Below, piece after piece: positions 1 through 8,740 of a DNA stretch of 64,000 bases. Origin of the DNA: Mesorhizobium sp. B2-4-3. Lineage in GTDB: Bacteria > Pseudomonadota > Alphaproteobacteria > Rhizobiales > Rhizobiaceae. The notes under the pieces are model-generated. The model was not told the DNA's origin. It did no database searches and was given only the letters and a program-made list of their open reading frames with translations. Location: the NCBI RefSeq assembly GCF_006442815.1, contig NZ_VFVL01000011.1:1-64000 (forward strand). The letters are read 5' to 3'. The stretch's first letter is position 1; every line of letters starts with the position of its first letter. The translations under genes were made by a program, and so were the position numbers.

Positions 1-327
1 AAGGTGGTCGATCCGGCCGCACTCATCCAGCGCCATGCCTGCACCGGCTGCGGCGTCCACATGTACGGCCCGGTCGAACGCGACCATCCCTTCAAGGGCC
101 TGTCCTTCATCCATCCCGAGCGCTTCGAGGAGGATGGCTGGTCGCCGCCGGGCTTCGCCGCCTTCGTCTCCTCGATCATCGAATCCGGCGTCGACCCCAA
201 CCGCATGGGCGGCATTCGCGGCCAGCTGAAATCGATCGGGCTCGAGCCCTATGACTGCCTCAATCCCGGCCTGATGGACTATATGGCCACCTGGACCGCC
301 AAGAAGTCGGGCGCCCTGGCGGCATAG
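1..327 (+). CDS. gfa: S-(hydroxymethyl)glutathione synthase, 3' part only
   Basis: The last 108 codons of a glutathione-dependent formaldehyde-activating enzyme; the reading frame is already open at base 1, so the start lies outside the window. Gfa speeds the condensation of formaldehyde with glutathione, the first step of glutathione-linked formaldehyde oxidation in the cytoplasm. The visible part contains the CTGCG zinc-site motif and the typical [18 protein letters not shown] stretch and C-terminal region ending in GALAA. A later step of the same pathway, fghA, is at 34707-35540. The family match is strong even though the N-terminal zinc-binding part cannot be seen. Confidence 0.9.
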   Translation, partial: KVVDPAALIQRHACTGCGVHMYGPVERDHPFKGLSFIHPERFEEDGWSPPGFAAFVSSIIESGVDPNRMGGIRGQLKSIGLEPYDCLNPGLMDYMATWTAKKSGALAA

Positions 328-799
328 TCCGCATTGCCACGTCGGGGGCGTGGCGATCGTGCCGAAAATCTCTGGGTTGCGGCCGACGAGGCCGCGCCCC
401 GGAGCGCCTGAACTTGCCACTCATCTTGGCGCCGCCGTCGATTTCCCGATGGTCTGAGAACGCCTTTGATCGGGCGAGCGTCCCCACCGCCACAATCTCT
501 TTAGTCAGCAAGCCGTCCACGGTCATTGGCGCATTTGCCGGCGCCATCGGACCGCCGTCGCTTTGCGCGCCTGTTCAAGCTCATCGGCCAAGCTCAGCCC
601 GCTGCTTCGGTTTCGGCGAAGCAAAGGACAGAAAAAGACTTCTTTTTGCGATCCGGCCCGGATGCTCTCTTGCGAGACCTAGAACAAGGCCCGCCTGGGA
701 GGGCGACGCATAACAAGAGAGCGGCTGCCGAAACGACAGCCTGGCATACGCCACTCGAACGAGGTCGATGCCGGTAACAGCCATAGGGGAACCACGATA
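328..799. other. Intergenic stretch without a recognisable gene
   Basis: These 472 bases separate gfa from the ABC transporter. A short GC-rich hairpin follows gfa at 336-354 (GCCACG and CGTGGC around a G-rich loop) with no T-run, so it is at most a weak terminator. Small open frames exist on both strands, but none has a convincing ribosome site or a recognisable protein. The right end must hold the transporter promoter; I could not place its boxes. An AGGGGA ribosome site lies at 785-790. Confidence 0.6.
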
Positions 800-1783
800 A
801 TGAAGACATTCCGAAATTGCCTGACGGCCGCGGTCAGCGCGGGCCTGCTGGGCCTGGGGCTTGCCGCTCCCGCCAACGCCGGCGCCATTCGCCTCGGCAT
901 GACCACCTGGGTGGGCTACGGGCCGCTGTTCCTTGCCCGCGACCTTGGCTACTTCAAGGAGGCCGGCGTCGATGTCGACCTGAAAGTCATTGAAGAATCA
1001 GCGCTTTACATGGCGGCGGTGGCCGGCGGCGATCTCGACGGCGCCGCCTCCACCGTCGATGAGCTGATGAAGTACCGCTCGGACGAGCTCTGCTTCAAAT
1101 ACGTGGTGGCGCTGGACGACAGCCATGGCGGCGACGGCGTCGTCACGCAGGCCGACGTCAAATCGCTCAAGGATTTGAAAGGCCAGCCTGTCGCCTTGAA
1201 CGAGGGCTCTGTTTCCGAATTCTGGTTCAACGTGCTCCTGAAAAAGGAAGGCATGACCGAGGACGATGTCAGCATCACCAACATGACCGCCGACGATGCG
1301 GCGACCGCGTTCATCGCCGGCCAGGTTCCCGCCGCCGTGACCTGGGAGCCGCACCTAACCGAAGTCCGCAAGGGCGGAAAGGGCAAGGTGCTGATCGATT
1401 CCACGACCACCCCCGGCCTGATCGTCGATGTGATCGCGCTCAAATGCGACCTGATCGAGAAGCACCCCGAGGATGTGAAGGCCCTCATCAAGGGCTATTA
1501 CAAGGCGGTCGACTACATCAAGACCAACCCGGAAAAGGCCTATGAGATCATGGCCAAGGGCATTGGCGGCTATCTCGAGAAGCCCGAGGATTTCGCGGCC
1601 GGCGCCCAGGGCGTGCGCTACTATGACCGCGCCCGCAACCTGGAATTCTTCGGCACGACGGAGAAGAGCGAAGCATCCGACCTGGTGAACTTCGCGCAGG
1701 ACATCTGGGGCAAGGCCGGCAAGCTCAAGATGACGATCGACTCGAAGACCATCCTCGACACCGATTTCATCAACGAACAGTGA
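800..1783 (+). CDS. NitT/TauT-family ABC transporter substrate-binding protein
   Basis: A 327-residue periplasmic binding protein of the NMT1/SsuA/TauA type. The first 27 residues form a Sec signal peptide with likely cleavage after ANA. The mature protein starts with IRLGMTTWVGYGPLFLARDLGYF, the standard opening of this family, whose ligands include sulfonates, nitrate, pyrimidine precursors and related small anions or amines. It heads a three-gene cassette with the permease and ATPase that follow. A GC hairpin at 1801-1822 directly downstream may make the binding protein message more abundant than the rest. The ligand cannot be told from sequence; there is no sulfonatase, nitrate reductase or urea carboxylase beside it. 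Confidence 0.88.
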   Translation: MKTFRNCLTAAVSAGLLGLGLAAPANAGAIRLGMTTWVGYGPLFLARDLGYFKEAGVDVDLKVIEESALYMAAVAGGDLDGAASTVDELMKYRSDELCFKYVVALDDSHGGDGVVTQADVKSLKDLKGQPVALNEGSVSEFWFNVLLKKEGMTEDDVSITNMTADDAATAFIAGQVPAAVTWEPHLTEVRKGGKGKVLIDSTTTPGLIVDVIALKCDLIEKHPEDVKALIKGYYKAVDYIKTNPEKAYEIMAKGIGGYLEKPEDFAAGAQGVRYYDRARNLEFFGTTEKSEASDLVNFAQDIWGKAGKLKMTIDSKTILDTDFINEQ

Positions 1784-1800
1784 GCCTTTGGGATCGTCGG

Positions 1801-1822
1801 GGTCGGCCCGTCCGGGCCGATC
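1801..1822 (+). other. GC-rich hairpin after the binding-protein gene
   Basis: GGTCGGCCC and GGGCCGATC pair (one G-U) around the loop GTCC, 17 bases after the binding-protein stop codon. No T-run follows, so it looks like an RNA-stabilising or partly terminating stem rather than a full intrinsic terminator. Similar stems follow three other binding-protein genes in this window. Confidence 0.5.
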
Positions 1823-1864
1823 CCGGTTTCTCGAACGCCTGAGCTTCGCGCCTGGGTCGGTTCA

Positions 1865-1881
1865 CCGTTTCACCGAAACGG
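1865..1881. repeat. Short palindrome CCGTTTC-ACC-GAAACGG
   Basis: A perfect 7-base inverted repeat with a 3-base loop between the binding protein and permease genes. A related string, TTCACCGAAAC, recurs at about 3839-3849, so this is more likely part of an extragenic repeat family than an operator. Confidence 0.4.
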
Positions 1882-1898
1882 CGTACCTCTCTATCTCT

Positions 1899-1954
1899 TG
1901 TTTTGACGCAATTCCGAACGGAAAACCGCCTCGCTTTTCCTGGAACTGCTCTAA
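1899..1954. repeat. Extragenic palindromic repeat of rhizobial type
   Basis: The segment carries GACGCAATTCCGAACGGAAAA followed by TTTTCCTGGAACTGCTC, an imperfect inverted repeat with the look of a dispersed extragenic element: a GGAAAA/TTTTCC core flanked by GCAATTCC-like arms. It sits just upstream of the permease ribosome site, so it becomes part of the operon transcript. Confidence 0.5.
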
Positions 1955-1973
1955 AATCAACGGAGGCCATCTT

Positions 1974-2777
1974 ATGGCACAAAGGCGGACGGCGTGGACA
2001 CGCCTGACGACCCCATTCGCCAACATCCCCGCCAGCACGGCAACAACACTCGCGCTGGCGATGTGGGTCGTCGTGATCGGCGGCTGGGCCTTGCTGTCCT
2101 ATGGTCGCGTCGTGCCCAACATGTTCCTGCCGACGCCCGGAACGGTGCTGCAAACGACCTATCGCATGTCCCTGGACGGCAGCCTCTTCTACCACACTTT
2201 GACCAGCGCCAAGGTGGTCATCCTGGGCTTCATCGTGTCCTCGGTGATCGCGGTGCCGCTGGGACTGTGGATGGGGACCTACCGGGCGGTGCAGGCACCG
2301 CTGGAGCCGCTGGTCAATTTCATCCGCTACCTGCCGGTGACCTCCTTCGTGCCTTTGTTCATCCTTTGGATCGGCATCGGCATCGAGCAGCGCATCGCGG
2401 TCATCTTCTTCGGCACCTTCTTCCAGCAGTTGGTGATGATCTCCGACTGCGCGCGCGGCGTGTCCAGGGATCTGGTCAACGCCTCCTACACTCTGGGCAC
2501 CAAGCGCTCAGAGGCGGTGTGGCACGTCATTTTCCCTGCCGCACTTCCCTCGATACTCGACACGCTTCGCGTCACCATGGGCTGGGCCTGGACCTATCTC
2601 GTCGTGGCGGAACTCGTCGCGGCGTCGAGCGGTCTCGGCTATATCAGCCTCAAGGCGATGCGCGGCTTCCAGGTCGATGTGATCTTCATGGCGATCGCCG
2701 CGATCGGGCTTCTCGGCCTGATCACCGACACGGCATTCCGCATTCTGCGGGCAAGGGTCGCGCCATGGGCACCTTGA
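1974..2777 (+). CDS. ABC transporter permease, NitT/TauT family
   Basis: A 267-residue inner-membrane protein of the BPD_transp_1 type with about six predicted membrane segments. It forms the channel for the solute delivered by the upstream binding protein. The EAA-loop region, around TLGTKRSEAVWHVIFPAALPS, is where the ATPase docks. I chose the ATG at 1974 because GGAGG lies at 1962-1966; the frame is open further upstream, but that part is not protein-like and overlaps a hairpin and a repeat. The gene overlaps the ATPase gene by 13 bases, which implies translational coupling. Confidence 0.88.
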   Translation: MAQRRTAWTRLTTPFANIPASTATTLALAMWVVVIGGWALLSYGRVVPNMFLPTPGTVLQTTYRMSLDGSLFYHTLTSAKVVILGFIVSSVIAVPLGLWMGTYRAVQAPLEPLVNFIRYLPVTSFVPLFILWIGIGIEQRIAVIFFGTFFQQLVMISDCARGVSRDLVNASYTLGTKRSEAVWHVIFPAALPSILDTLRVTMGWAWTYLVVAELVAASSGLGYISLKAMRGFQVDVIFMAIAAIGLLGLITDTAFRILRARVAPWAP

Positions 2778-3658
2778 CGTTGAACGCATCCTCGCAAACC
2801 GCAGCCGGATCAAGGGTAGTGATGACCGAAACCGTCAAGGCGAACATTCCGGCCGACACGGCCAATGCGGCCGGCGAGCCGCATTCGACCGGCACCACGA
2901 TGGCCATCGAGGACGTGACATTGCGCTATGGCGACGCCAATGGCGTGCTGGCGCTGGACGATGTGTCGCTGAAGGTGGCGAAGAACGAATTCTGCGTCAT
3001 CGTCGGCCCTTCGGGATGCGGCAAATCCAGCCTGCTTTATCTCGCCGCCGGCCTCAATGACGCGACCTCCGGCACCATCAAGGTGGACGGCAGGGAAGTG
3101 ATCGAACCGGGTCCCGACAGAGGGATGGTGTTCCAGAGCTACACCTTGTTTCCCTGGCTCACGGTGCGCGCCAACATCGAATATGGACCCAAGCGCAAGG
3201 GCCTGCCGGCGGAGCAGCGCAAGCAGATCGTCGACCAGTATCTCAACGAGGTCGGCCTGGCGCCCTTTGCCGATCATTATCCCGCGCAGCTGTCCGGCGG
3301 CATGAAGCAGCGCGTGGCGATCGCCCGCGCGCTCGCCAATGATCCGGCCGTCCTCTTGATGGACGAGCCGTTCGGCGCGCTCGACAGCCAGACACGCGGC
3401 ACCATGCAGAAGCTGCTCCTGCGCGTCTGGGAGCGGCAGCAGAAAACGGTGCTGTTCGTCACCCACGACATCGACGAGGCGCTGGTGCTCGGCGATCGCG
3501 TTCTGGTGATGACGGCCAGGCCCGGCAAGATCAAGGCCGAGATCAAAGTCGACATCCCGCGGCCGCGCTCGATGGACGTGATCCTCGAACCCGACTTCAT
3601 CGCGCTCAAGCGCCGTATCCTCGGCCTCCTGCACGACGAGATCGACGAGGATCACTAA
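2765..3658 (+). CDS. ABC transporter ATP-binding protein, SsuB/TauB type
   Basis: A 297-residue cytoplasmic ATPase that powers the NitT/TauT transporter. All nucleotide-site motifs are intact: Walker A GPSGCGKSS at residues 81-89, signature LSGGMKQR from 176, Walker B VLLMDEP at 196-202, and the switch histidine in VTHD at 234. The N-terminal extension of about 45 residues before MAIEDVTLRYG is long for the family; an in-frame ATG at 2822 would shorten the protein by 19 residues. The chosen start overlaps the permease end. This frame is open for another 770 bases upstream, which is only the shadow of the permease gene. It ends the cassette and faces the converging GMC oxidoreductase gene. Confidence 0.88.
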   Translation: MGTLTLNASSQTAAGSRVVMTETVKANIPADTANAAGEPHSTGTTMAIEDVTLRYGDANGVLALDDVSLKVAKNEFCVIVGPSGCGKSSLLYLAAGLNDATSGTIKVDGREVIEPGPDRGMVFQSYTLFPWLTVRANIEYGPKRKGLPAEQRKQIVDQYLNEVGLAPFADHYPAQLSGGMKQRVAIARALANDPAVLLMDEPFGALDSQTRGTMQKLLLRVWERQQKTVLFVTHDIDEALVLGDRVLVMTARPGKIKAEIKVDIPRPRSMDVILEPDFIALKRRILGLLHDEIDEDH

Positions 3659-3857
3659 ACTAGTCTCTAGACACAGGGTTTCTGAAAAGGTTGCAGGCTT
3701 GTCGGCGGTAAGATTTTCGCCGTTCATCTCCGTGAAATCAGCGCGGACGCTAGGGATTGGCCGAAGCCTCGCTCCTTGCTCTGCCCTAGAATGACGACGT
3801 TCGGGAGGCTTAAGCCAATTCCGGACGTTTGTGACAGTTCACCGAAACAGCGGTGGT

Positions 3858-5477
3858 CTATTTGCCGCGGCGATGCGTCGAGCCGAGGATCATCTCGGAA
3901 GCCTTCTGCCCGATCATCATGCTTGGCGCGTTGGTGTTGCCGCCGATCAGCTTCGGCATGACCGAGGCATCGGCGATCCGGAGCCCGTCCACGCCGCGCA
4001 CCTTGAGCGTCGCCGGATCGACGACAGCCATATCGTCGGTTCCCATCTTGCAGGTTCCGACGGGGTGATAAACCGTCAGCGCCTCGGCGCGCAGATAGGC
4101 GAGGATCTCGTCGTCGCTGCGGACGTCCTTGCCCGGCAGCATTTCCTTGCCGCGCACCGCGTCGAACTCGGGCGAGGCAAAAATCTGGCGCGCGATCTTG
4201 ATGCCTTCGACCAGCACCATGGCGTCGTCTTCATGCGTGAAGAAGCGGTGGTCGATCAGGACGTCCCGGCGGGAACTGTCGCGCGACAATTTGATCTCGC
4301 CGACGCTTTTCGGCCGAAGCACGCAGGTGTGAATGGCGTAGCCGTGGCCGTATTCGATCAGCCTGCCGCGATGGCTGCGATAGCCGGGCACGAAGTGGAA
4401 CTGGATGTCGGGAAGGCCGTTCGCGTGCCTGGTCTTCGCGAAGCCGCCGGCTTCGACATAGTTGGTGGTGAGCATGCCCTTGCGGCGCGCGAAATACTGG
4501 AAGGGTGCCACCGCCATACGCGGCAGGTTGGCGATCGACAGGCCGAGCGTCCTGGTGCTCCTGGAGCGCACCGTGATCATGCCGTCGACATGGTCCTGCA
4601 GGTTCTTGCCGACACCCGGCAGATCAAGAACCGGCGTGATGCCGATCTGCCTGAGCTCGGCTGCGGGGCCGATGCCGGACGCCATCAGGATCTTGGGCGA
4701 ATTGATGGCGCCGGCCGAAAGCACGATCTCGCGGTTCGCGGAGAGCGTCTTCTGCTGGCCGTCATGCCGCACGCGCATTGCCGTGGCGCGGCCTTCGGCA
4801 ATGACGAGGTCGATCACCTCGCATTGGCTGAGCAGCGTCAGGTTGCTGCGATCGAGCACTGGGCGCATGAAGGCGCTGAAGCTGCTGAAGCGCTGTCCGC
4901 GGGCCTGCGTGACGTTGTAGATCCCGAGACCGAACTGGCTTTCGGCATTGAAGTCCGCGTTGGCGGGCAGGCCGGCGTTCCTGCCGGCCTTGACGAACAT
5001 GCTGGAAAGCACGTTCGGATCGCGCGGATTGTCGACCAGCAGCTCGCCGTCGCTGCCATGATAGCGCGGGTCCTGGGCGAGCAGATTGCGCTCCAGCTTC
5101 CTGAACACCGGCAGCACGTCGCGATAGGCCCAGCCGTCGCAGCCGAGTCCGGCCCATTCGTCATAGTCCTCGGCGGCGCCGCGAATATAGACCATCGAGT
5201 TGATCGAGCTCGATCCGCCCAGCGCCTTGCCGCGATTGACCGGAATGCTGCGGTTGTTGAGATGAGGCTGCGGAACGCCGACGAAACAATAATCGTAGGT
5301 CGGGTTGCCGTAGAGCGAGAGGATGCCCGCCGGCACCTTGACCCGCAGGCTGTTGTCGCTGCCGCCGGCCTCGATCAGGCACACTTTGACAGACGGATCG
5401 GCGCTCAGCCGATTGGCGACCACGCAACCGGCCGAGCCCGCGCCGACGACGATGTAGTCAAATTCAGCCGCTTCCAT
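3858..5477 (-). CDS. GMC-family flavin oxidoreductase (choline dehydrogenase-like)
   Basis: A 539-residue FAD enzyme of the glucose-methanol-choline family. The N-terminal dinucleotide fold shows VGAGSAG at residues 11-17, the second family block is GKALGGSSSINSMVYIRG, and the C-terminus carries the catalytic histidine in YHPVGTCKMG (about 471) and the GGNTNAPS block. Such enzymes oxidise alcohols to aldehydes, often amino or polyols, passing electrons to oxygen or quinone. The ATG at 5477 is preferred, with GGGGG just upstream, over a TTG at 5501. It lies 20 bases after the amidohydrolase gene, on the same strand, so they probably form one operon. The substrate is not determined by sequence. 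Confidence 0.88.
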   Translation of the reverse strand: MEAAEFDYIVVGAGSAGCVVANRLSADPSVKVCLIEAGGSDNSLRVKVPAGILSLYGNPTYDYCFVGVPQPHLNNRSIPVNRGKALGGSSSINSMVYIRGAAEDYDEWAGLGCDGWAYRDVLPVFRKLERNLLAQDPRYHGSDGELLVDNPRDPNVLSSMFVKAGRNAGLPANADFNAESQFGLGIYNVTQARGQRFSSFSAFMRPVLDRSNLTLLSQCEVIDLVIAEGRATAMRVRHDGQQKTLSANREIVLSAGAINSPKILMASGIGPAAELRQIGITPVLDLPGVGKNLQDHVDGMITVRSRSTRTLGLSIANLPRMAVAPFQYFARRKGMLTTNYVEAGGFAKTRHANGLPDIQFHFVPGYRSHRGRLIEYGHGYAIHTCVLRPKSVGEIKLSRDSSRRDVLIDHRFFTHEDDAMVLVEGIKIARQIFASPEFDAVRGKEMLPGKDVRSDDEILAYLRAEALTVYHPVGTCKMGTDDMAVVDPATLKVRGVDGLRIADASVMPKLIGGNTNAPSMMIGQKASEMILGSTHRRGK

Positions 5478-5497
5478 CCAACCCCCAAGACGCGGCC

Positions 5498-7129
5498 TCA
5501 AGCCGCGGGTTCTTCCCAGACCGATCTGCCGCCGACGATCGTTTTCAGCACCTTGATATCCGCGATTCTGTCCGGCTCGACCTGCAGCGGATCATCGGAA
5601 AGGACGATGAAGTCGGCGAGCTTTCCCGCCGCCAAACTGCCCTCGTCGTTTTCCCGGTGGCCGGCAAAGGCCGCCCCCAGCGTATAGGCATGGAGGGCCT
5701 GCGCGACGCTGATCCTCTGCTCTGGGACCCAACCGTCTTCCGGCTGGTGGTCCCGGCTCTGGCGCAACACCGCATTGCGAATGCCGATGAGTGGATTGAG
5801 GTCGACGATGGGCCAGTCGGTTCCGAACGCGACGGCGCCCGCGGCCTCGAGGATGGAGCGAACAGGAAAGGCCCGCGGAAGGGATCCGGAGCCGACACGC
5901 ACCTCCCAAAGCCCTTCCATCCCGAGCCATTGGTCTCGTGGATAGATCATGGCGGGCTGGAAGCTGGCTACCGCTCCTATCTCGCCAAAACGCTCGATGT
6001 CGCGCGCGGTGGGTATTTCGCAATGCTCTATCCGCGGCCGGCGCTGCCGCGAGCGTTCCCCGTCCGCGGCATAGGCGTCGAGGGCCATTTCGATGGCGCC
6101 CGTCCCGATCGCGTGTGTCCAGACCTGAAATCCTTCCTGCTGCGCACGGCTGACGGCTGCGTTGTAGGCGGTCGCCTTCCACAGGCATGTTCCGGTTTCG
6201 CCAGGTTTGTCGGCATAGCCCTGAGGCATGAAGCCGGTGTGGGATTCCAGCACGCCGTCCAGGAAGAATTTGACGACGCGCCCGTCGAGAAAATCAGGGT
6301 CGAGGTCACTCCTCCATCCGGATACGCGCGCAATCACCTCGTCGACGTTCGCCTCCGGGTTTGCAATGCTCGAAAGCGTGAACCGCAGGCTCAATTCGCC
6401 ATTCGCGAATATCTCAGCCAGCAAGGGGACCGCTTCGTCATCCATCCCGGCGCTTTGGACCCGCGACAATCCCAAACGGTTTGCTTCCTTGATGGCGGAG
6501 AGCAGCGCCGATCGCATATCGGATTTCGAGGATTGGGGAACCAGGGCTTCAAGGTGGGACCAGGCTCTCTCCTTCAACCACCCGGTCGGCTCGCCGCTCG
6601 CGTCTCTTACGATCTCGCCACCTTCGGGGTCGGGCGTGTCCCGTGTGATGCCGGCAAGTTCCAGCGCCTTGCTGTTCACCCAGGCCGCGTGCGCCATGCC
6701 GGAGCGGAAGAAAACGGGGCGATCGGCAACAACCTGATCGAGAAGCGATTTGTGGAAGTCGCCTTCGGGGAGATCGGGGTAGCCGTAACTGAATTCGCTG
6801 CCCACGATCCATGCGCTGTCGGGATGGGTTTGCGAATAGGTTTTCAACCGGTCGAGGACGTCGCCAAAGGTCTTTGCCTCGCGCAACCGTACTTCATCGA
6901 GATATTTGCTTCCCCAGGCAAAATGGACATGGGAGTCGATGAAGGCCGGCATTGCGAACCGACCCTGGAGATCGACGATTTCGGCATTCGCGGAGGCCTG
7001 CGCCCTGACGGAGGACCAAGCGCCGACAGCAACGATGCGGTCGCCGCGAACCAGCATCGCCTCAGCAACGGGATTCGTCGCATCGACCGTGTATAGCGCG
7101 CCGTTTTTATAAAGGGTCTCTCGCGCCAT
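5498..7129 (-). CDS. Amidohydrolase family protein, YtcJ type
   Basis: A 543-residue metal-dependent hydrolase of the Amidohydro_3/YtcJ group. The first beta-sandwich part (LYKNGALYTVDATNP) is followed by the metal motif DSHVHF and, late in the chain, an FGTDWPIVDLNP block that carries the conserved aspartate of the barrel. Members hydrolyse amide or ring C-N bonds in a range of small molecules; several are annotated as predicted TIM-barrel fold metal-dependent hydrolases of unknown substrate. The start at 7129 gives a normal N-terminus; an upstream extension to 7186 is possible but unlikely. It is first in a minus-strand pair with the GMC oxidoreductase, and is divergent from the flavin monooxygenase gene. 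Confidence 0.85.
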   Translation of the reverse strand: MARETLYKNGALYTVDATNPVAEAMLVRGDRIVAVGAWSSVRAQASANAEIVDLQGRFAMPAFIDSHVHFAWGSKYLDEVRLREAKTFGDVLDRLKTYSQTHPDSAWIVGSEFSYGYPDLPEGDFHKSLLDQVVADRPVFFRSGMAHAAWVNSKALELAGITRDTPDPEGGEIVRDASGEPTGWLKERAWSHLEALVPQSSKSDMRSALLSAIKEANRLGLSRVQSAGMDDEAVPLLAEIFANGELSLRFTLSSIANPEANVDEVIARVSGWRSDLDPDFLDGRVVKFFLDGVLESHTGFMPQGYADKPGETGTCLWKATAYNAAVSRAQQEGFQVWTHAIGTGAIEMALDAYAADGERSRQRRPRIEHCEIPTARDIERFGEIGAVASFQPAMIYPRDQWLGMEGLWEVRVGSGSLPRAFPVRSILEAAGAVAFGTDWPIVDLNPLIGIRNAVLRQSRDHQPEDGWVPEQRISVAQALHAYTLGAAFAGHRENDEGSLAAGKLADFIVLSDDPLQVEPDRIADIKVLKTIVGGRSVWEEPAA

Positions 7130-7216
7130 TTCACTCTCAGCGGTCGTCGCTCTGATGCGGGTGACGCAGGGAACCACCAAATCCAAGGCGCAAGAATTAC
7201 TTTTTCCAGCACCCGT

Positions 7217-7235
7217 GCTTAGGGTCCGCCTAAGC
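7217..7235. promoter_or_regulatory. Putative LysR operator, GCTTAGG-N5-CCTAAGC
   Basis: A perfect 7-base inverted repeat with a 5-base spacer in the divergent region between the amidohydrolase and monooxygenase genes. It contains the LysR-type T-N11-A core (TAGG-N5-CCTA). The same TTAGG-N5-CCTAA core recurs at 13596-13614, and a looser copy (TTAG-N7-CTAA) is at 7313-7327. The likely binder is the LysR protein encoded at 11396-12325. Confidence 0.55.
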
Positions 7236-7312
7236 TTTTCCCGATGTCCGGAGGCGGTCTTGCTGATCGCGATCGCTGGAATTGGGTGCCCTCGGCGATC
7301 CCGTTCCAGCGT

Positions 7313-7327
7313 TTAGGGATAAGCTAA
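7313..7327. promoter_or_regulatory. Second TTAG-N7-CTAA site
   Basis: TTAG and CTAA separated by seven bases, the same geometry as the palindromes at 7217-7235 and 13596-13614 but with a less symmetric centre. Paired sites in one divergent promoter are common for LysR regulators, with a recognition and an activation site. Confidence 0.4.
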
Positions 7328-7430
7328 GCACTGACACATGAAATCATAATTTTCGCTCCGCCAGCCCCTCACTAAAAGCAAACCGGACCTCCATCGCAGC
7401 GGCGAAAGCCCTATCGAAAGAGACGTGGAT

Positions 7431-8705
7431 ATGTCGGTTGAGAAGGTAGACACGCTCGTCGTCGGCGGCGGCCAGGCCGGGGTGGCGATGAGCGAGCACC
7501 TGAGCAAATGCGGGGTGCCTCATCTCGTCCTCGAACGCGGCCGGATCGCCGAGCGCTGGCGCTCGCAGCGGTGGGACTCGCTGGTCGCCAACGGTCCGGC
7601 CTGGCATGACCGGTTTCCAGGCCTGGAGTTTCCCGTGACTGGCCCCGACGGCTTTCCTTCCAAGGAGGAGGTCGCCGATTATTTCGTCGCCTATGCAAAG
7701 CAGATCAACGCGCCGATCCGCTGTGGCGTGGAGGTCAAGCTCGTGCAGAGAAATGTCGGCCGTCCGGGATTTCACGTCGAGACGTCGGACGGCGTGATCG
7801 AAGCCAACAGCATTGTTGCCGCGACCGGACCTTTCCAGGTCCCTGTCATCCCGCCTCTCGTTCCTGCGGATGCCGGCATCCTGCAAATCCACTCCAGCGC
7901 CTACCGCAACCCCGCGCAGCTGCCGAAGGGTGCGGTGCTGGTGGTCGGCGCGGGATCCTCGGGCGTGCAGATTGCCGACGAGTTGCAGCGCTCAGGCAGG
8001 CGCGTCTATCTCTCGGTCGGCCCGCACGATCGCCCGCCGCGCGCCTATCGCGGCCGCGACTTCTGCTGGTGGCTGGGCGTTCTCGGCAAATGGGACTTGG
8101 AAACGCCGGGACCCGGCACGGAACATGTCACGATCGCGGTCAGCGGCGCGCGCGGCGGCGAGACGATCGATTTCCGCCGCCTGGCCGCGCAGGGGCTTAC
8201 GCTTGTCGGCATGACAAAGACATACCAGGACGGCGTGATGACCTTCGCGCCGGACCTTGCAAAGAACATTGCCCGCGGCGACGCCAATCTGATGTCGCTG
8301 CTGGACGAAGCCGACGCCTATGTTGCCCGCAACGGTCTCGACCTTCCGGAAGAACCCGCTTTGCGCAAGATCGACCCCGATCCGGACTGCGTGACCAATC
8401 CGATCCGCGAACTCGACCTGGCCGAGGCCGGGGTCGCGACGATCATCTGGGCGACGGGCTTTGCCGTCGATTACAGTTGGTTGAAGGTCGACGCTTTCGA
8501 CGAGAAGGGCCGGCCAAGGCATCAGCGCGGCGTCTCGGTCGAGCCCGGGATCTATTTCCTGGGACTGCCCTGGCAGTCGCGAAGAGGGTCGAGCTTCATC
8601 TGGGGCGTCTGGCACGATGCCAAGCATGTGGCCGACCGTATTTCGACGCAGCGCAAATATCTGGCCTATCACGCCGCCGCGACCCGCGAGCCCGTGGACG
8701 CCTGA
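7431..8705 (+). CDS. FAD-dependent monooxygenase (flavin-containing monooxygenase-like, CzcO type)
   Basis: A 424-residue flavoprotein with two dinucleotide-binding sites: VVGGGQAG near residue 12 for FAD and VVGAGSSG in the middle for NADPH. Between them is the RW(R/D)S block typical of flavin-containing and Baeyer-Villiger-like monooxygenases. It probably adds oxygen to a nitrogen, sulfur or carbonyl centre. The ATG at 7431 follows AAAGAG with good spacing; a GTG at 7425 is the alternative. It leads a plus-strand operon with a Rid-family protein, a DUF1028 protein and an aldehyde dehydrogenase, which suggests oxidation of an amine through an imine or enamine to an aldehyde and acid. Confidence 0.82.
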   Translation: MSVEKVDTLVVGGGQAGVAMSEHLSKCGVPHLVLERGRIAERWRSQRWDSLVANGPAWHDRFPGLEFPVTGPDGFPSKEEVADYFVAYAKQINAPIRCGVEVKLVQRNVGRPGFHVETSDGVIEANSIVAATGPFQVPVIPPLVPADAGILQIHSSAYRNPAQLPKGAVLVVGAGSSGVQIADELQRSGRRVYLSVGPHDRPPRAYRGRDFCWWLGVLGKWDLETPGPGTEHVTIAVSGARGGETIDFRRLAAQGLTLVGMTKTYQDGVMTFAPDLAKNIARGDANLMSLLDEADAYVARNGLDLPEEPALRKIDPDPDCVTNPIRELDLAEAGVATIIWATGFAVDYSWLKVDAFDEKGRPRHQRGVSVEPGIYFLGLPWQSRRGSSFIWGVWHDAKHVADRISTQRKYLAYHAAATREPVDA

Positions 8706-8740
8706 CCAAAGCTGCGAGCCCGACCCTTATGGAGACCAAG

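Noticed and set aside
336..354. GC hairpin after gfa considered as an intrinsic terminator.
   Set aside because: The stem has only six pairs and no T-run follows, so termination is not supported.
1994..2764. The frame of the first ABC ATPase is open for 257 codons upstream, which might suggest a large fusion protein.
   Set aside because: This part overlaps the permease gene in another frame and is not protein-like; the ATPase has a normal start at 2765.
800..3658. The NitT/TauT cassette was considered as a taurine or sulfonate importer (tauABC or ssuABC).
   Set aside because: No dioxygenase, sulfonatase or monooxygenase gene accompanies it and the binding-site residues do not allow a choice, so no gene names were given.
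3831..5687. A 618-codon open frame on the plus strand opposite the GMC oxidoreductase.
   Set aside because: Same reason: no motifs, skewed composition, and the opposite strand has a complete GMC protein.
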